In this document: positions 57,593 through 64,000 of the stretch, piece after piece
How the letters are laid out: every line of letters begins with the position of its first letter
Position numbering within the stretch: position 1 is the first letter of the stretch
Origin: Glaciibacter superstes DSM 21135
GTDB taxonomy: Bacteria > Actinomycetota > Actinomycetes > Actinomycetales > Microbacteriaceae
NCBI RefSeq assembly: GCF_000421145.1
Contig: NZ_ATWH01000003.1
Span: 186,001-250,000, forward strand
Length of the DNA stretch: 64,000 bases
Direction of reading: 5' to 3'
Position numbers and translations under genes: made by a program
Notes under the pieces: model-generated
What the model was told of the DNA's origin: nothing
The model's input: the letters and a program-made list of their open reading frames with translations, nothing else
The model's database searches: none

Positions 57593-58033
57593 ATGTCGCG
57601 AATCATTCGGTTCGACCACGTCGGTGTCACCGTTCAGGACCTCGACCACGTGACGGCGTTCTTCGTTGGACTCGGTCTCGAGATCGAGGGCAGAGCGTTC
57701 GTGGAGGGTGAGTTCATCGACACGGTCATAGCGATCCCTGATTCCCGGACAGAGATCGTTATGTTGCGAACGCCTGACGGAGGTACAGGAGTGGAGCTTT
57801 CCAACTTTGTCCGGCCCGACCCCGAGCGGGTATCGCCGGCCGCCATGGCTAACGAGCTCGGGCTGCGCAGTTTGTCCTTCGAAGTCGACGATCTCCAGGC
57901 GCAGGTCGACCGGCTGGCCACGGAGGGGTACGGGTTGGTCGGTGGCATCGGCCAGTATGAGCGTGTCTGGCGCATGGCCTACGTGCGTGGCCCGGAAGGA
58001 ATCATCGTGGCCTTGGCCGAGCGGATCAGCTGA
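57593..58033 (+). CDS. VOC (glyoxalase/bleomycin-resistance) family protein
   Basis: A 146-residue protein of two beta-alpha-beta-beta-beta modules: RFDHVGVTVQDLDHVTAFF and SLSFEVDDLQAQVDRL. The family spans glyoxalases, dioxygenases and drug-binding proteins. Likely metal ligands are His at position 8 and Glu near the end (GPEGIIVALAERI). GGAGG lies 8 bases before the ATG at 57593, so the longer GTG frame from 57563 is not used. The substrate is unknown. Confidence 0.85.
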   Translation: MSRIIRFDHVGVTVQDLDHVTAFFVGLGLEIEGRAFVEGEFIDTVIAIPDSRTEIVMLRTPDGGTGVELSNFVRPDPERVSPAAMANELGLRSLSFEVDDLQAQVDRLATEGYGLVGGIGQYERVWRMAYVRGPEGIIVALAERIS

Positions 58034-58384
58034 CGCGGCCACCGCATAGCGGCATTGGCCGGGTCCCCTTAAAGTAAAGCGCATCCATCAAGGTGTCCCA
58101 CGCCCTCGGGCTCCGACTGCATGTCGAGGCCATCGTCTGACGCTGCCCGCAAGCAGTTGATTTGGAGAGGCCAGATTCCCGCAAGCGGAACCTCTACCGG
58201 GCGCCAAAGTGGGCTGCGTGTGGACGGATCTAGAACGAGGTATCCGCCGTACGCAGCTCCGCTTAGCGAGTAGGAGAGGTGGGTGAAACGCCGGTGCGGA
58301 CATCCCGTACGCTACGGAGCCGAAGCTCTTCTTTGAAACGCCGATGTGTCGCGGTCTCCGTTGACGGGCGCATTGCGGTACGAA
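58034..58384. other. 351-base noncoding stretch with repeat fragment
   Basis: No supportable gene. Short frames here lack ribosome binding sites and recognisable features. It contains a copy of the 26-base element at 58178-58203 and two occurrences of CGGCGTTTCA on the minus strand near 58285 and 58340. Confidence 0.6.
58178..58203. repeat. Short direct repeat flanking the first arginase-like gene, copy 1
   Basis: Begins CCCGCAAGCGGAACC and ends CGGGCG; the same 26-base frame recurs at 59403-59428 with four differences in the centre. The two copies lie on either side of the arginase-like gene. Confidence 0.55.
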
Positions 58385-59197
58385 CTATGGGCGGATGAGG
58401 TGCTGGAAGGTTTCGAGGATGAGCTCCACGCTGAGGTGCTCGGGTAGGTTGGGTTCGCCGGCTTCGAACTCGGCTAGCTCCACCCCGCGGATGCTCTCGG
58501 TCGGCAGTGCGGCGAAGATAGCTGAGATTTGGTGAGGGCGTAGGCCGTCGGGGACCTTGTACGCCGCGGGAATGTAGCCGGGCTCGAGCACGTCCCAGTC
58601 GACGTGGATCCAAAGGGGCCTGTCTGCAACAAATTGGCTCACGGCCGCAGGCGTGCTTTCTGACGGAGAGAAGATACGCACTCCGGCTGCGGTCAAGAGT
58701 TCTCGTTCTGCCTCGTCGATGTCCCGGGCTCCGACGAGGGCAACCTGAGTGGGGTTCAGCCCCGCGCCGTGACCGCTGTCCCAGAGCCCACAGGCCCCGG
58801 ACAGGGCCATGCCGCCGAGGTAGCCAGAGCCAGTCGTATCTGGGGTGTTGAAGTCTCCGTGCGCGTCGATCCATAGGACCACTGCATCCGGAAAGCGCTC
58901 TGCGACCTCCGGCAGTGTTGCGAGGCTTGCCGCGCAAGTGTTCGTGGCAAGAATAGGAATCGATCCGACGTCAAGAGCTCGCCCGAGCGCTGATCGAAGT
59001 TCGGTCAGGACTGCGTTCGCAGCCGGGAGGCTTTGGGTCCAGTCGTCATCGCGCGCTGCCGTCGGTGTTCCAATGTGAACAGGATCGACACCAAGAAGCG
59101 AGGCCAGAGCATCGCCCGTCAGACGAGCTCCCACGAGCGCTCCGTCTGTCCTGTCCGCAACGCGCCCCTGCGAAACGATCACCGTGTGCTTTGTCAT
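58385..59197 (-). CDS. Arginase/agmatinase-family protein lacking the first metal motif
   Basis: A 270-residue ureohydrolase-fold protein. The central motif LWIDAHGDFNTPD (DAHxD) and the late IHVDWDVLEPGY (DxD) bind manganese in the family. The first motif, normally GGDH or GGDC, reads ATNTCAASLA here, so one metal ligand is missing. A fully active binuclear arginase is therefore doubtful. It could bind one metal, act on another substrate, or be regulatory. A more canonical paralogue lies at 60423-61256. Confidence 0.8.
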   Translation of the reverse strand: MTKHTVIVSQGRVADRTDGALVGARLTGDALASLLGVDPVHIGTPTAARDDDWTQSLPAANAVLTELRSALGRALDVGSIPILATNTCAASLATLPEVAERFPDAVVLWIDAHGDFNTPDTTGSGYLGGMALSGACGLWDSGHGAGLNPTQVALVGARDIDEAERELLTAAGVRIFSPSESTPAAVSQFVADRPLWIHVDWDVLEPGYIPAAYKVPDGLRPHQISAIFAALPTESIRGVELAEFEAGEPNLPEHLSVELILETFQHLIRP

Positions 59198-59402
59198 ATT
59201 CTCCCATCCGCCAGCTACTCAACAAGTATCCCTGATGCAACTGCTTAGAGGCACCGCGGTGCGCGGAGAACGATTCGCTGCCGGGTGCTACAGGGTGCCG
59301 GCGATCTGCTGTTTGGCGCGGGCGAAACGACTGCGAACGATCACAGAACGCCGCCACAGAGCGATCAAACTCACAGCACGATTCGATTCGTTGACCGAGT
59401 TG

Positions 59403-59428
59403 CCCGCAAGCGGAACCCTCAGCGGGCG
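59403..59428. repeat. Short direct repeat flanking the first arginase-like gene, copy 2
   Basis: Partner of the element at 58178-58203. This copy contains the VOC gene's stop codon, and its ends CCCGC/GCGGG could form a short hairpin. Confidence 0.5.
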
Positions 59429-59832
59429 TCGGCGTGGTTCTTGTCCGCCTTCTCTTCGATGAGCTGAATGAGGTTGCCGCACGTGTCATCAAAAACGGCC
59501 ACGACAGCAGTGCCGACGTCAGTTGGCGACTGCGTGAACACCACGCCCTTGCTAGTCAGCCTGGCGTGCTCGGCCTCGAGGTCGTCGACGGCGAATTGAG
59601 CGAGTGGGATGCCGTCTTCGACAAGAGCATCCCGATACGGCTTCACGGCATGATGATCCGACGGCTCCAGCAACAGCTCCGGACCGTCAATCGATTCGGG
59701 CGACACGACGGTGAGCCAGAAGTTATCACCGAGGGGGATGTCCCGCCGCTTCGTGAAGCCGAGCACCTCAGTGTAGAAGGTGAGAGCTGCTCGCTGGTCG
59801 TCGACGAACACGCTCGTCAGGGCAATTCTCAT
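59419..59832 (-). CDS. VOC family protein coupled to an ArsR regulator
   Basis: A 137-residue glyoxalase/dihydroxybiphenyl dioxygenase-fold protein (LTSVFVDDQRAALTFYTEVLGF, then AQFAVDDLEAEHARL, and AVFDDTCGNLIQLIEE near the end, with the late glutamate typical of a metal site). The frame is open to 59859, but the ATG at 59832 lies in a 4-base overlap with the ArsR stop. The pairing of an ArsR regulator with a VOC protein is frequent in actinobacteria; the ligand is unknown. Confidence 0.88.
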   Translation of the reverse strand: MRIALTSVFVDDQRAALTFYTEVLGFTKRRDIPLGDNFWLTVVSPESIDGPELLLEPSDHHAVKPYRDALVEDGIPLAQFAVDDLEAEHARLTSKGVVFTQSPTDVGTAVVAVFDDTCGNLIQLIEEKADKNHADAR

Positions 59833-60113
59833 TGTTCGGTCCTCTTTCTGGTGGGCCATCGTCCGGTGATCTCGGCGAGTGGCTCGGGATTGAAGTAGTG
59901 AAACTTGGAACGTCCGCGCCGCTCCGTCACGACGAGGCCAGCCGACTCGAGCACGCCGAGGTGCTGCGAGATCGCCTGGCGCGTAAGGCTGAGGCCATGC
60001 CGCATCGTGAGCACGGAACAGATCTCGAAGAGGGTCTGGCCGTCGCGCACTGATAGTTCGTCGAGGACGAGGCGCCTCGTCTCATCGTCGAGAGCTCGGA
60101 AGACATGGACCAT
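59829..60113 (-). CDS. ArsR family transcriptional regulator
   Basis: A 94-residue winged-helix repressor (VFRALDDETRRLVLDEL, LTRQAISQHLGVLESAGLV, RRGRSKFHYFNPEPL). It lacks the cysteine metal site of classic ArsR proteins (no CxC in the recognition helix), so a non-metal signal is likely. Two ATG codons exist, at 60119 and 60113. A promoter ending TAAAGT lies so close that only the second can be intact at the 5' end of a leaderless message, so it is preferred. Confidence 0.88.
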   Translation of the reverse strand: MVHVFRALDDETRRLVLDELSVRDGQTLFEICSVLTMRHGLSLTRQAISQHLGVLESAGLVVTERRGRSKFHYFNPEPLAEITGRWPTRKRTEQ

Positions 60114-60119
60114 GGACAT

Positions 60120-60149
60120 ACTTTAGGCAAGGCGCGACTTGCATGTCAA
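60120..60149 (-). promoter_or_regulatory. Leaderless-type promoter of the ArsR-VOC operon
   Basis: Minus strand TTGACA (60149-60144), 18-base spacer, TAAAGT (60125-60120), then six bases to the ATG at 60113. There is no Shine-Dalgarno sequence, so transcription probably begins at the start codon. Confidence 0.65.
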
Positions 60150-60154
60150 CGCCT

Positions 60155-60235
60155 GTTCATCGATAGCGCGAGCGGTCCTCCGTCAGCACGAGGTGCTGGA
60201 TGACCATCGAGGGGCGGGCTGTCCTATCGATGAAC
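60155..60235. repeat. Long-spaced inverted repeat upstream of the second arginase-like gene
   Basis: Arms GTTCATCGATAG (60155-60166) and CTATCGATGAAC (60224-60235) are perfect 12-bp inverted copies with 57 bases between them, in a 309-base gap without a supportable gene. They could be the ends of a tiny excised element or a regulator site. Confidence 0.5.
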
Positions 60236-60422
60236 GGTCAGGCGGGGTTCCTCGCTGAGCTGGCCCGTAAGCCGGACGTCGACCGGGACGCGTGCAGACG
60301 GCTTTGGACATTCTCGTAATCCAGACAGTCCCCGCTACCTGCACAACCCTGCAAAATTGGGGCAGCCGCGCAGGCGAGTACTGAAGATGCCTCGTTCGAT
60401 GCTGAGAGAGGATACTTGAGGC

Positions 60423-61256
60423 GTGCCTGCGAACTTCGTTGTTGTGCCCCAGTGGCAAGGATCGGTCTCGCCACGTGCAATGCGCCTTGCTGACGGCGCG
60501 GTCGCCATCAGGGGCGACCTGCCGGCATCCGCCACCACCGATGTGGAGGTCCCGACGGAGGCCGGCGATTCCCTCGACACCGGGATCAGCCGGTTCTCGG
60601 CGCTGGTGGCCGTACGGCAGCGGATGTCGCAAGCTCAGGCTGGCACCTCAGACTGGACGTTGACCGTCGGTGGCGACTGCGGTGTCTCCCTCACGGCCGT
60701 CGAAAACGCAGCCGCGCGGCATCCGGACGACGTCGCGCTGGTCTGGTTCGACGCCCACCCCGACCTGCATACCCCCGAGTCGTCGCCATCTGGCGGGTTC
60801 ACCGGCATGGCGTTGCGCGCGATCACCGGAGAGGGCGTTGAAGGGCTTCGGCTCTCTGGCTCCGGGGCTGTGCCGCTCGAGCGAGTGGTGCTCGCCGGAA
60901 CGCGAGACATCGACGCGGCGGAAGCGGAGGTCATCCGCGCCCGGTCGGTCGCCATTCTCGGATCAGACGACCTGGAGACTCCAGAGGCTCTCGTTGAAGC
61001 GGTGCGACGCACCGGTACCGCGCACGTGTACCTGCACATCGACCTCGATGTGCTCGATCCTGCTGCCCTGAACGGGCTGGCCAATCCGTTGCCGTTCGGC
61101 ATCGACGTCGGCACTCTCACGACGGCGATCACGGCACTGCGAGCGGACTTCACCCTGGCGGGCGCGACCATCGCCGGTTTCTCCCCCTCATCACCGGAGC
61201 ACGCAGAAGACGACCTGCCGAGCATCCTGCGCATCATCGGCGCGCTCACCCGCTGA
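60423..61256 (+). CDS. Arginase/agmatinase-family hydrolase
   Basis: A 277-residue ureohydrolase-fold protein with three metal motifs: TVGGDCGVSL (GGDC in place of GGDH, common in this actinobacterial branch), LVWFDAHPDLHTPE (DAHxDxH) and LHIDLDVLDP (DxD). The final SPSSPEHAEDD region is also typical. The start is GTG with weak Shine-Dalgarno, and GATACT lies just upstream, so it may be leaderless. Substrate among arginine, agmatine or formiminoglutamate cannot be decided. Confidence 0.88.
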   Translation: MPANFVVVPQWQGSVSPRAMRLADGAVAIRGDLPASATTDVEVPTEAGDSLDTGISRFSALVAVRQRMSQAQAGTSDWTLTVGGDCGVSLTAVENAAARHPDDVALVWFDAHPDLHTPESSPSGGFTGMALRAITGEGVEGLRLSGSGAVPLERVVLAGTRDIDAAEAEVIRARSVAILGSDDLETPEALVEAVRRTGTAHVYLHIDLDVLDPAALNGLANPLPFGIDVGTLTTAITALRADFTLAGATIAGFSPSSPEHAEDDLPSILRIIGALTR

Positions 61257-61356
61257 GCTGTCAGCTGCCGCGGGGAGATTACGTCCAGCTGCGGGCATCA
61301 CCACCCCGTATATACGGATGCGATGCCCCAGGGCTGGATGTAATCGCTCCGCACTG
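61255..61356. repeat. Palindromic intergenic repeat of about 100 bp, copy A
   Basis: Arms GATTACGTCCAGC (61277-61289) and GCTGGATGTAATC (61333-61345) pair with one mismatch. An inner GGGCATC/GATGCCC pair and a perfect central CCGTATATACGG (61306-61317) make a 69-base hairpin. The element begins at the arginase stop codon. A degenerate copy in the same orientation is at 61998-62099. Confidence 0.75.
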
Positions 61357-61382
61357 GCGGTGGACGGTTATGAATCGGTTCT

Positions 61383-61769
61383 TCAACTCGCTCGTTCGGC
61401 GTCACTGCGCAGGATGCAGAACTCGTTGCCTTCGGGGTCGCCGAGTACGACCCACCCTGATCCGTCCGGGAGCCGTCGGTCATCGACGGTGTGGGCGCCC
61501 AACTCCAGCAGGCGCGTCAGCTCCTGGTCGCGAGTGCCCTCGGCAGGCACGAGGTCCAGGTGCAGTCGGTTCTTAACCTGCTTCGCTTCCGGAACCTCGA
61601 TGAACAGCAGTCGCTGGGCGCCGTCAGGGGAGAAGATCATGCACTCGGCATCACCGGGCTCGTCTGGATTGTCAACGTCCTGTGCGAATCCGAGCACCTT
61701 TCCCCAAAACACCGACAGGGGGTAGGCGTCAAGGCAGTCGAAGGTTGTGTGCGAGATCAGTGCGGTCAT
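61383..61769 (-). CDS. VOC-like family protein (glyoxalase_6 type)
   Basis: A 128-residue single-domain protein of the VOC superfamily: ISHTTFDCLDAYPLSVFW, LLFIEVPEAKQVKNRLHLDL, LELGAHTV, and the C-terminal VVLGDPEGNEFCIL. These are features of the glyoxalase-like domain with Asn-Arg-Leu-His-Leu-Asp. GGGAG lies 10 bases before the ATG at 61769. It sits alone between two copies of the palindromic repeat. The ligand is unknown. Confidence 0.85.
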   Translation of the reverse strand: MTALISHTTFDCLDAYPLSVFWGKVLGFAQDVDNPDEPGDAECMIFSPDGAQRLLFIEVPEAKQVKNRLHLDLVPAEGTRDQELTRLLELGAHTVDDRRLPDGSGWVVLGDPEGNEFCILRSDAERAS

Positions 61770-62176
61770 GACGGCAATACTCCCAAGGTGCCAACCCATG
61801 GTCAACTCGCACCGCATTCAACTTTTGCCCAGAACAAATGCCAGAAACACGCCGGCCGAACCATCGGGGAGAACTCTGCCCAGGTGCGCGTCTAAGAAGG
61901 AATCCGGCTCCACAGACCGCGCCGGATTTCGAGACGCGGCCTCGCAAGCTCGGTCGCTCCTAATCAGCGAATGGGCGGCACGGCTCGCTCACACACTGAG
62001 CTGTCGGCGTCCGGGGTGATCATATCCAGCTGTGGGCATCACCGCCCCGTATATAACGACGCGAGGTCGCAGGGCTGGACGTAATCCCCGCGCAGCGCGG
62101 CGAAGCTAGCATGGCAGGGGCGCGGACAGCGCCGGCGACAGGCATCAGGCATGAGACATCCGTCGAGGGAGACGCA
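61770..62176. other. 407-base noncoding stretch holding repeat copy B
   Basis: No supportable gene. The 3' half carries the degenerate copy of the palindromic repeat (61998-62099); the remainder shows nothing recognisable. Confidence 0.6.
61998..62099. repeat. Palindromic intergenic repeat of about 100 bp, copy B
   Basis: Aligned with copy A along its whole length (shared stretches such as GGGCATCACC and CAGGGCTGGA), but the inner pairing and left arm have decayed (GATCATATCCAGC). Same orientation as copy A, 743 bases downstream. Confidence 0.7.
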
Positions 62177-62965
62177 GTGAGCGACGAGCAGAGAATCATC
62201 ACCGAACGACGCGGCCACGTGCTGCTGATCGGCTTCAATCGGCCAGAGAAGCGCAATGCCGCCGACTTCGCCCTGCTGCAGCAGCTCGCACTCGCCTACG
62301 GTGACCTCGAGCGCGATCTCGAACTCCGCGTGGGTGTTGTGCACGCGGTCGGCGACCATTTCACCGCCGGACTCGACCTGGCCGACATCGGTCCCCGTCT
62401 CGGCCCGGATGGACTCGACGTCGTGCCGCCAGGCGGCATCCATCCGTGGCAGGTCGCCGGACAGTCCCTCACCAAACCGGTTGTCATCGCTGTGCAAGGG
62501 ACGTGCCTGACGCTCGGCATCGAACTCATCCTCGCCAGCGATATCGCCGTCGCCGCGCAGTCGACACAATTCGGGCAGATCGAGGTCTCCCGTGGCATCC
62601 TTCCGTTCGGCGGTGCGACCATCCGTTTCCCGCGCGCTGTCGGCTGGGGCAACGCCATGCGCTGGATCCTCACCGGCGACCTGTTCGACGCGGCTGAAGC
62701 GCACCGGATCGGCCTGGTGCAGGAGGTCGTCCCAGACGGCACCCAGCTCGATCGTGCGCTCGAACTCGCCGAGCGTATCGCCGCCCAGGCTCCGCTCGCT
62801 GTGCAGGCCACCCTCGCCAATGCACGAAAAGCGATATGGGAAGGCGACGCCGCCGCTGAAGCTGACCTCCAGCCCGGTCTCGCCCGATTGGCCGCCAGCG
62901 AAGACGCCCGGATCGGTATGGAAGCGTTCCTCACCCGACAGCCGGCAAGGTTCGTGGGTCGCTGA
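62177..62965 (+). CDS. Enoyl-CoA hydratase/isomerase (crotonase) family protein
   Basis: A 262-residue crotonase-fold protein. The N-terminal VLLIGFNRPEKRNAADFALL and the oxyanion-hole segments FTAGLDLADIG and AVQGTCLTLGIELILASD are typical, as is the RGILPFGGATIRFPR loop. The hydratase glutamates are not both evident, so isomerase or other crotonase activity is possible. GAGGGAG before the GTG at 62177 is preferred to an ATG at 62111. The following oxidoreductase gene starts 157 bases on. Confidence 0.87.
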   Translation: MSDEQRIITERRGHVLLIGFNRPEKRNAADFALLQQLALAYGDLERDLELRVGVVHAVGDHFTAGLDLADIGPRLGPDGLDVVPPGGIHPWQVAGQSLTKPVVIAVQGTCLTLGIELILASDIAVAAQSTQFGQIEVSRGILPFGGATIRFPRAVGWGNAMRWILTGDLFDAAEAHRIGLVQEVVPDGTQLDRALELAERIAAQAPLAVQATLANARKAIWEGDAAAEADLQPGLARLAASEDARIGMEAFLTRQPARFVGR

Positions 62966-63122
62966 CCGATGCAGCGATCGACGCACTGACCGGCGTGCCG
63001 ACCGGCGTGCCGACCGACTCCGGTTCAGGGCTGTCCCCCTCGACGGATGCCGGGGTAGGCTGCGAAGACGTGCCGCGGCCGGGCGCCGCTGAGCACGGAA
63101 TCCGCAAGCGACAGGGGACGAG

Positions 63123-64000
63123 ATGACATCCGCAGCCGAAACGTACGACCTCATCGTGATCGGCGGCGGCTCGTCGGGCGAAAACGTCGCCGATCGGGCT
63201 GTTCAGGGCGGTCTGACCGCCGTCATCATCGAGAGCGAGCTCGTCGGCGGCGACTGTTCGTATTGGGCATGCATGCCGTCGAAGGCCCTCATCCGTGCCG
63301 GCACGGCCCTCGATGCCGCGCGCAGGGTCGGGGGCGCGGCCGAGGCCGTCACCGGCGAACTCGATGCCCGCGCGGCGTTCGCCCGCCGTGACCGGGTCAC
63401 ACACAACTGGTCGGACGAGTCGCAGGTGAGGTGGTTGGATTCAGCCGAAATCGCGCTGGTTCGCGGCCACGCACGCATCACCGGCGTGCGCGAGGTCACG
63501 GTCACTGCAGACGACGGAGCTACCACTGTTCTCACCGCCACCCACGCCGTGGCGGTCTGCAGCGGATCTGCTGCACTGCTCCCAGACATTCCCGGGCTCG
63601 CCGACGTTGACCCGTGGAGCAGCCGCGAGGCGACCAGCGCCACCGAGGTGCCGACCAGCCTGGCCATCATCGGGGGCGGCACCGTCGGCGCCGAGATGGC
63701 GACCGCATACGCGGCGCTCGGCACGACGGTGACCCTCGTTGTGCGTGGCACACTGCTGGGCAAACTCGAGCCGTTCGCCGGCGAACTGGTGACGGATGCC
63801 CTGCGCGCGGCAGGCGCCACCGTCCTCACCGGGGTCTCCGCGACAGAACTCGCTCGCAATGCAGACGGTGATGTTGAGCTGAGCCTCGACGACGGCAGCA
63901 CGGTCACCGCGAGCCAGGTGCTCGTTGCCACCGGCCGGATTCCGCGCACCCAGGACCTCGGCCTGGGAGTCGTCGGAATGTCCGACGGTGACTGGCTCAC
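63123..64000 (+). CDS. FAD-dependent pyridine nucleotide-disulfide oxidoreductase (partial, 3' end outside window)
   Basis: Flavoprotein of the lipoamide dehydrogenase/mercuric reductase class. The visible 292 codons include the FAD motif DLIVIGGGSSGENVADRA (residues about 9-26), the redox-active disulfide GGDCSYWACMPSKAL (Cys-x4-Cys) and the NAD(P)-binding SLAIIGGGTVGAEMATAYA, followed by LVATGRIPRTQDL. AGGGGACGAG lies before the ATG. The C-terminal dimer domain with the catalytic His-Glu lies past the window end, so lipoamide dehydrogenase, mercuric reductase-like or other disulfide reductase roles cannot be separated. Confidence 0.88.
   Translation, partial: MTSAAETYDLIVIGGGSSGENVADRAVQGGLTAVIIESELVGGDCSYWACMPSKALIRAGTALDAARRVGGAAEAVTGELDARAAFARRDRVTHNWSDESQVRWLDSAEIALVRGHARITGVREVTVTADDGATTVLTATHAVAVCSGSAALLPDIPGLADVDPWSSREATSATEVPTSLAIIGGGTVGAEMATAYAALGTTVTLVVRGTLLGKLEPFAGELVTDALRAAGATVLTGVSATELARNADGDVELSLDDGSTVTASQVLVATGRIPRTQDLGLGVVGMSDGDWL

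Noticed and set aside
58263..58937. 224-residue minus-strand open frame overlapping the arginase-like gene
   Set aside because: It runs in another frame of a gene with clear arginase motifs, is Arg/Pro-rich and lacks a ribosome binding site.
59288..59400. Possible protein tail on the minus strand ending RAKQQIAGTL
   Set aside because: It reads plausibly but has no start, no recognised family and lies in a short gap; support is too weak.
62039..63154. 371-residue minus-strand open frame
   Set aside because: Antisense to the crotonase gene; its last residues resemble those of another shadow frame near 61298 only because both cross the same DNA repeat.

Overview
The window is about 64 kb of high-GC chromosomal DNA from an actinobacterium. 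I infer Microbacteriaceae or a close relative. The reasons are: a conserved actinobacterial backbone in the order argS, lysA, hom, thrC, thrB, rho, prfA, prmC, sua5, wecA-like, atpI, atpBEFHAG; a Rho factor about twice the E. coli length with a disordered N-terminal insert; many GTG starts; and probable leaderless promoters. No CRISPR array, rRNA, prophage or insertion sequence was seen. There is one tRNA, Arg-CCG.

Region by region. (1) 1-7832, minus strand: most of the F1Fo ATP synthase operon, with atpG cut by the window edge, preceded by an AtpI-like protein, a WecA-type phosphoglycosyl transferase and Sua5. (2) 7889-10722: a TetR regulator divergent from a DrrAB-type ABC exporter. (3) 10906-23192: prmC, prfA, rho and the homoserine/threonine/lysine genes on the minus strand. 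A plus-strand block cysK-cysE-clpS-DUF2017 sits between prmC and prfA. (4) 23483-28769: a FadR-like GntR regulator divergent from an operon of a class V aminotransferase, a lipoprotein binding protein and two permeases. This block lies between lysA and argS. (5) 28811-32278: a small unknown protein, a LmeA-like protein, argS and a lipoprotein, then tRNA-Arg. (6) 32624-42365: a glycan-use region. A GntR/LacI-type hybrid regulator faces an operon of a deleted GH125 mannosidase, two permeases, a binding protein and a GH76 mannanase. Beside it an AraC regulator diverges from a GH78 rhamnosidase. (7) 42366-43863: gene remnants (LysR tail, CGNR zinc-finger tail, truncated ZapE/AFG1) around an intact RidA gene. 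(8) 43932-57380: a penicillin-binding protein and serine-hydrolase pair, an acetyltransferase, a 5'-3' exonuclease, a ROK regulator, a glutamine amidotransferase, a TPM protein with PspA, an F420-type oxidoreductase, and a UbiB kinase with PadR. (9) 57593-64000: three VOC proteins, two diverged arginase-family proteins, ArsR, a crotonase and a flavin disulfide oxidoreductase cut by the window edge, with several palindromic repeats between genes.

How genes work together. The thr, rho and atp genes are chained by 1-4 nt overlaps or short gaps. Neither sugar ABC operon encodes its own ATPase, so both probably share one encoded elsewhere. The mannan operon seems controlled by the neighbouring hybrid regulator: a 17-base motif overlapping the regulator's own -10 recurs over the operon's -10, with a related half-site at its -35. 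The most notable items are the in-frame internally deleted GH125 gene, these shared operators, two families of intergenic palindromic repeats, a probable CTG start for atpB, and the recurrent 9-mer ACGGATGCC.
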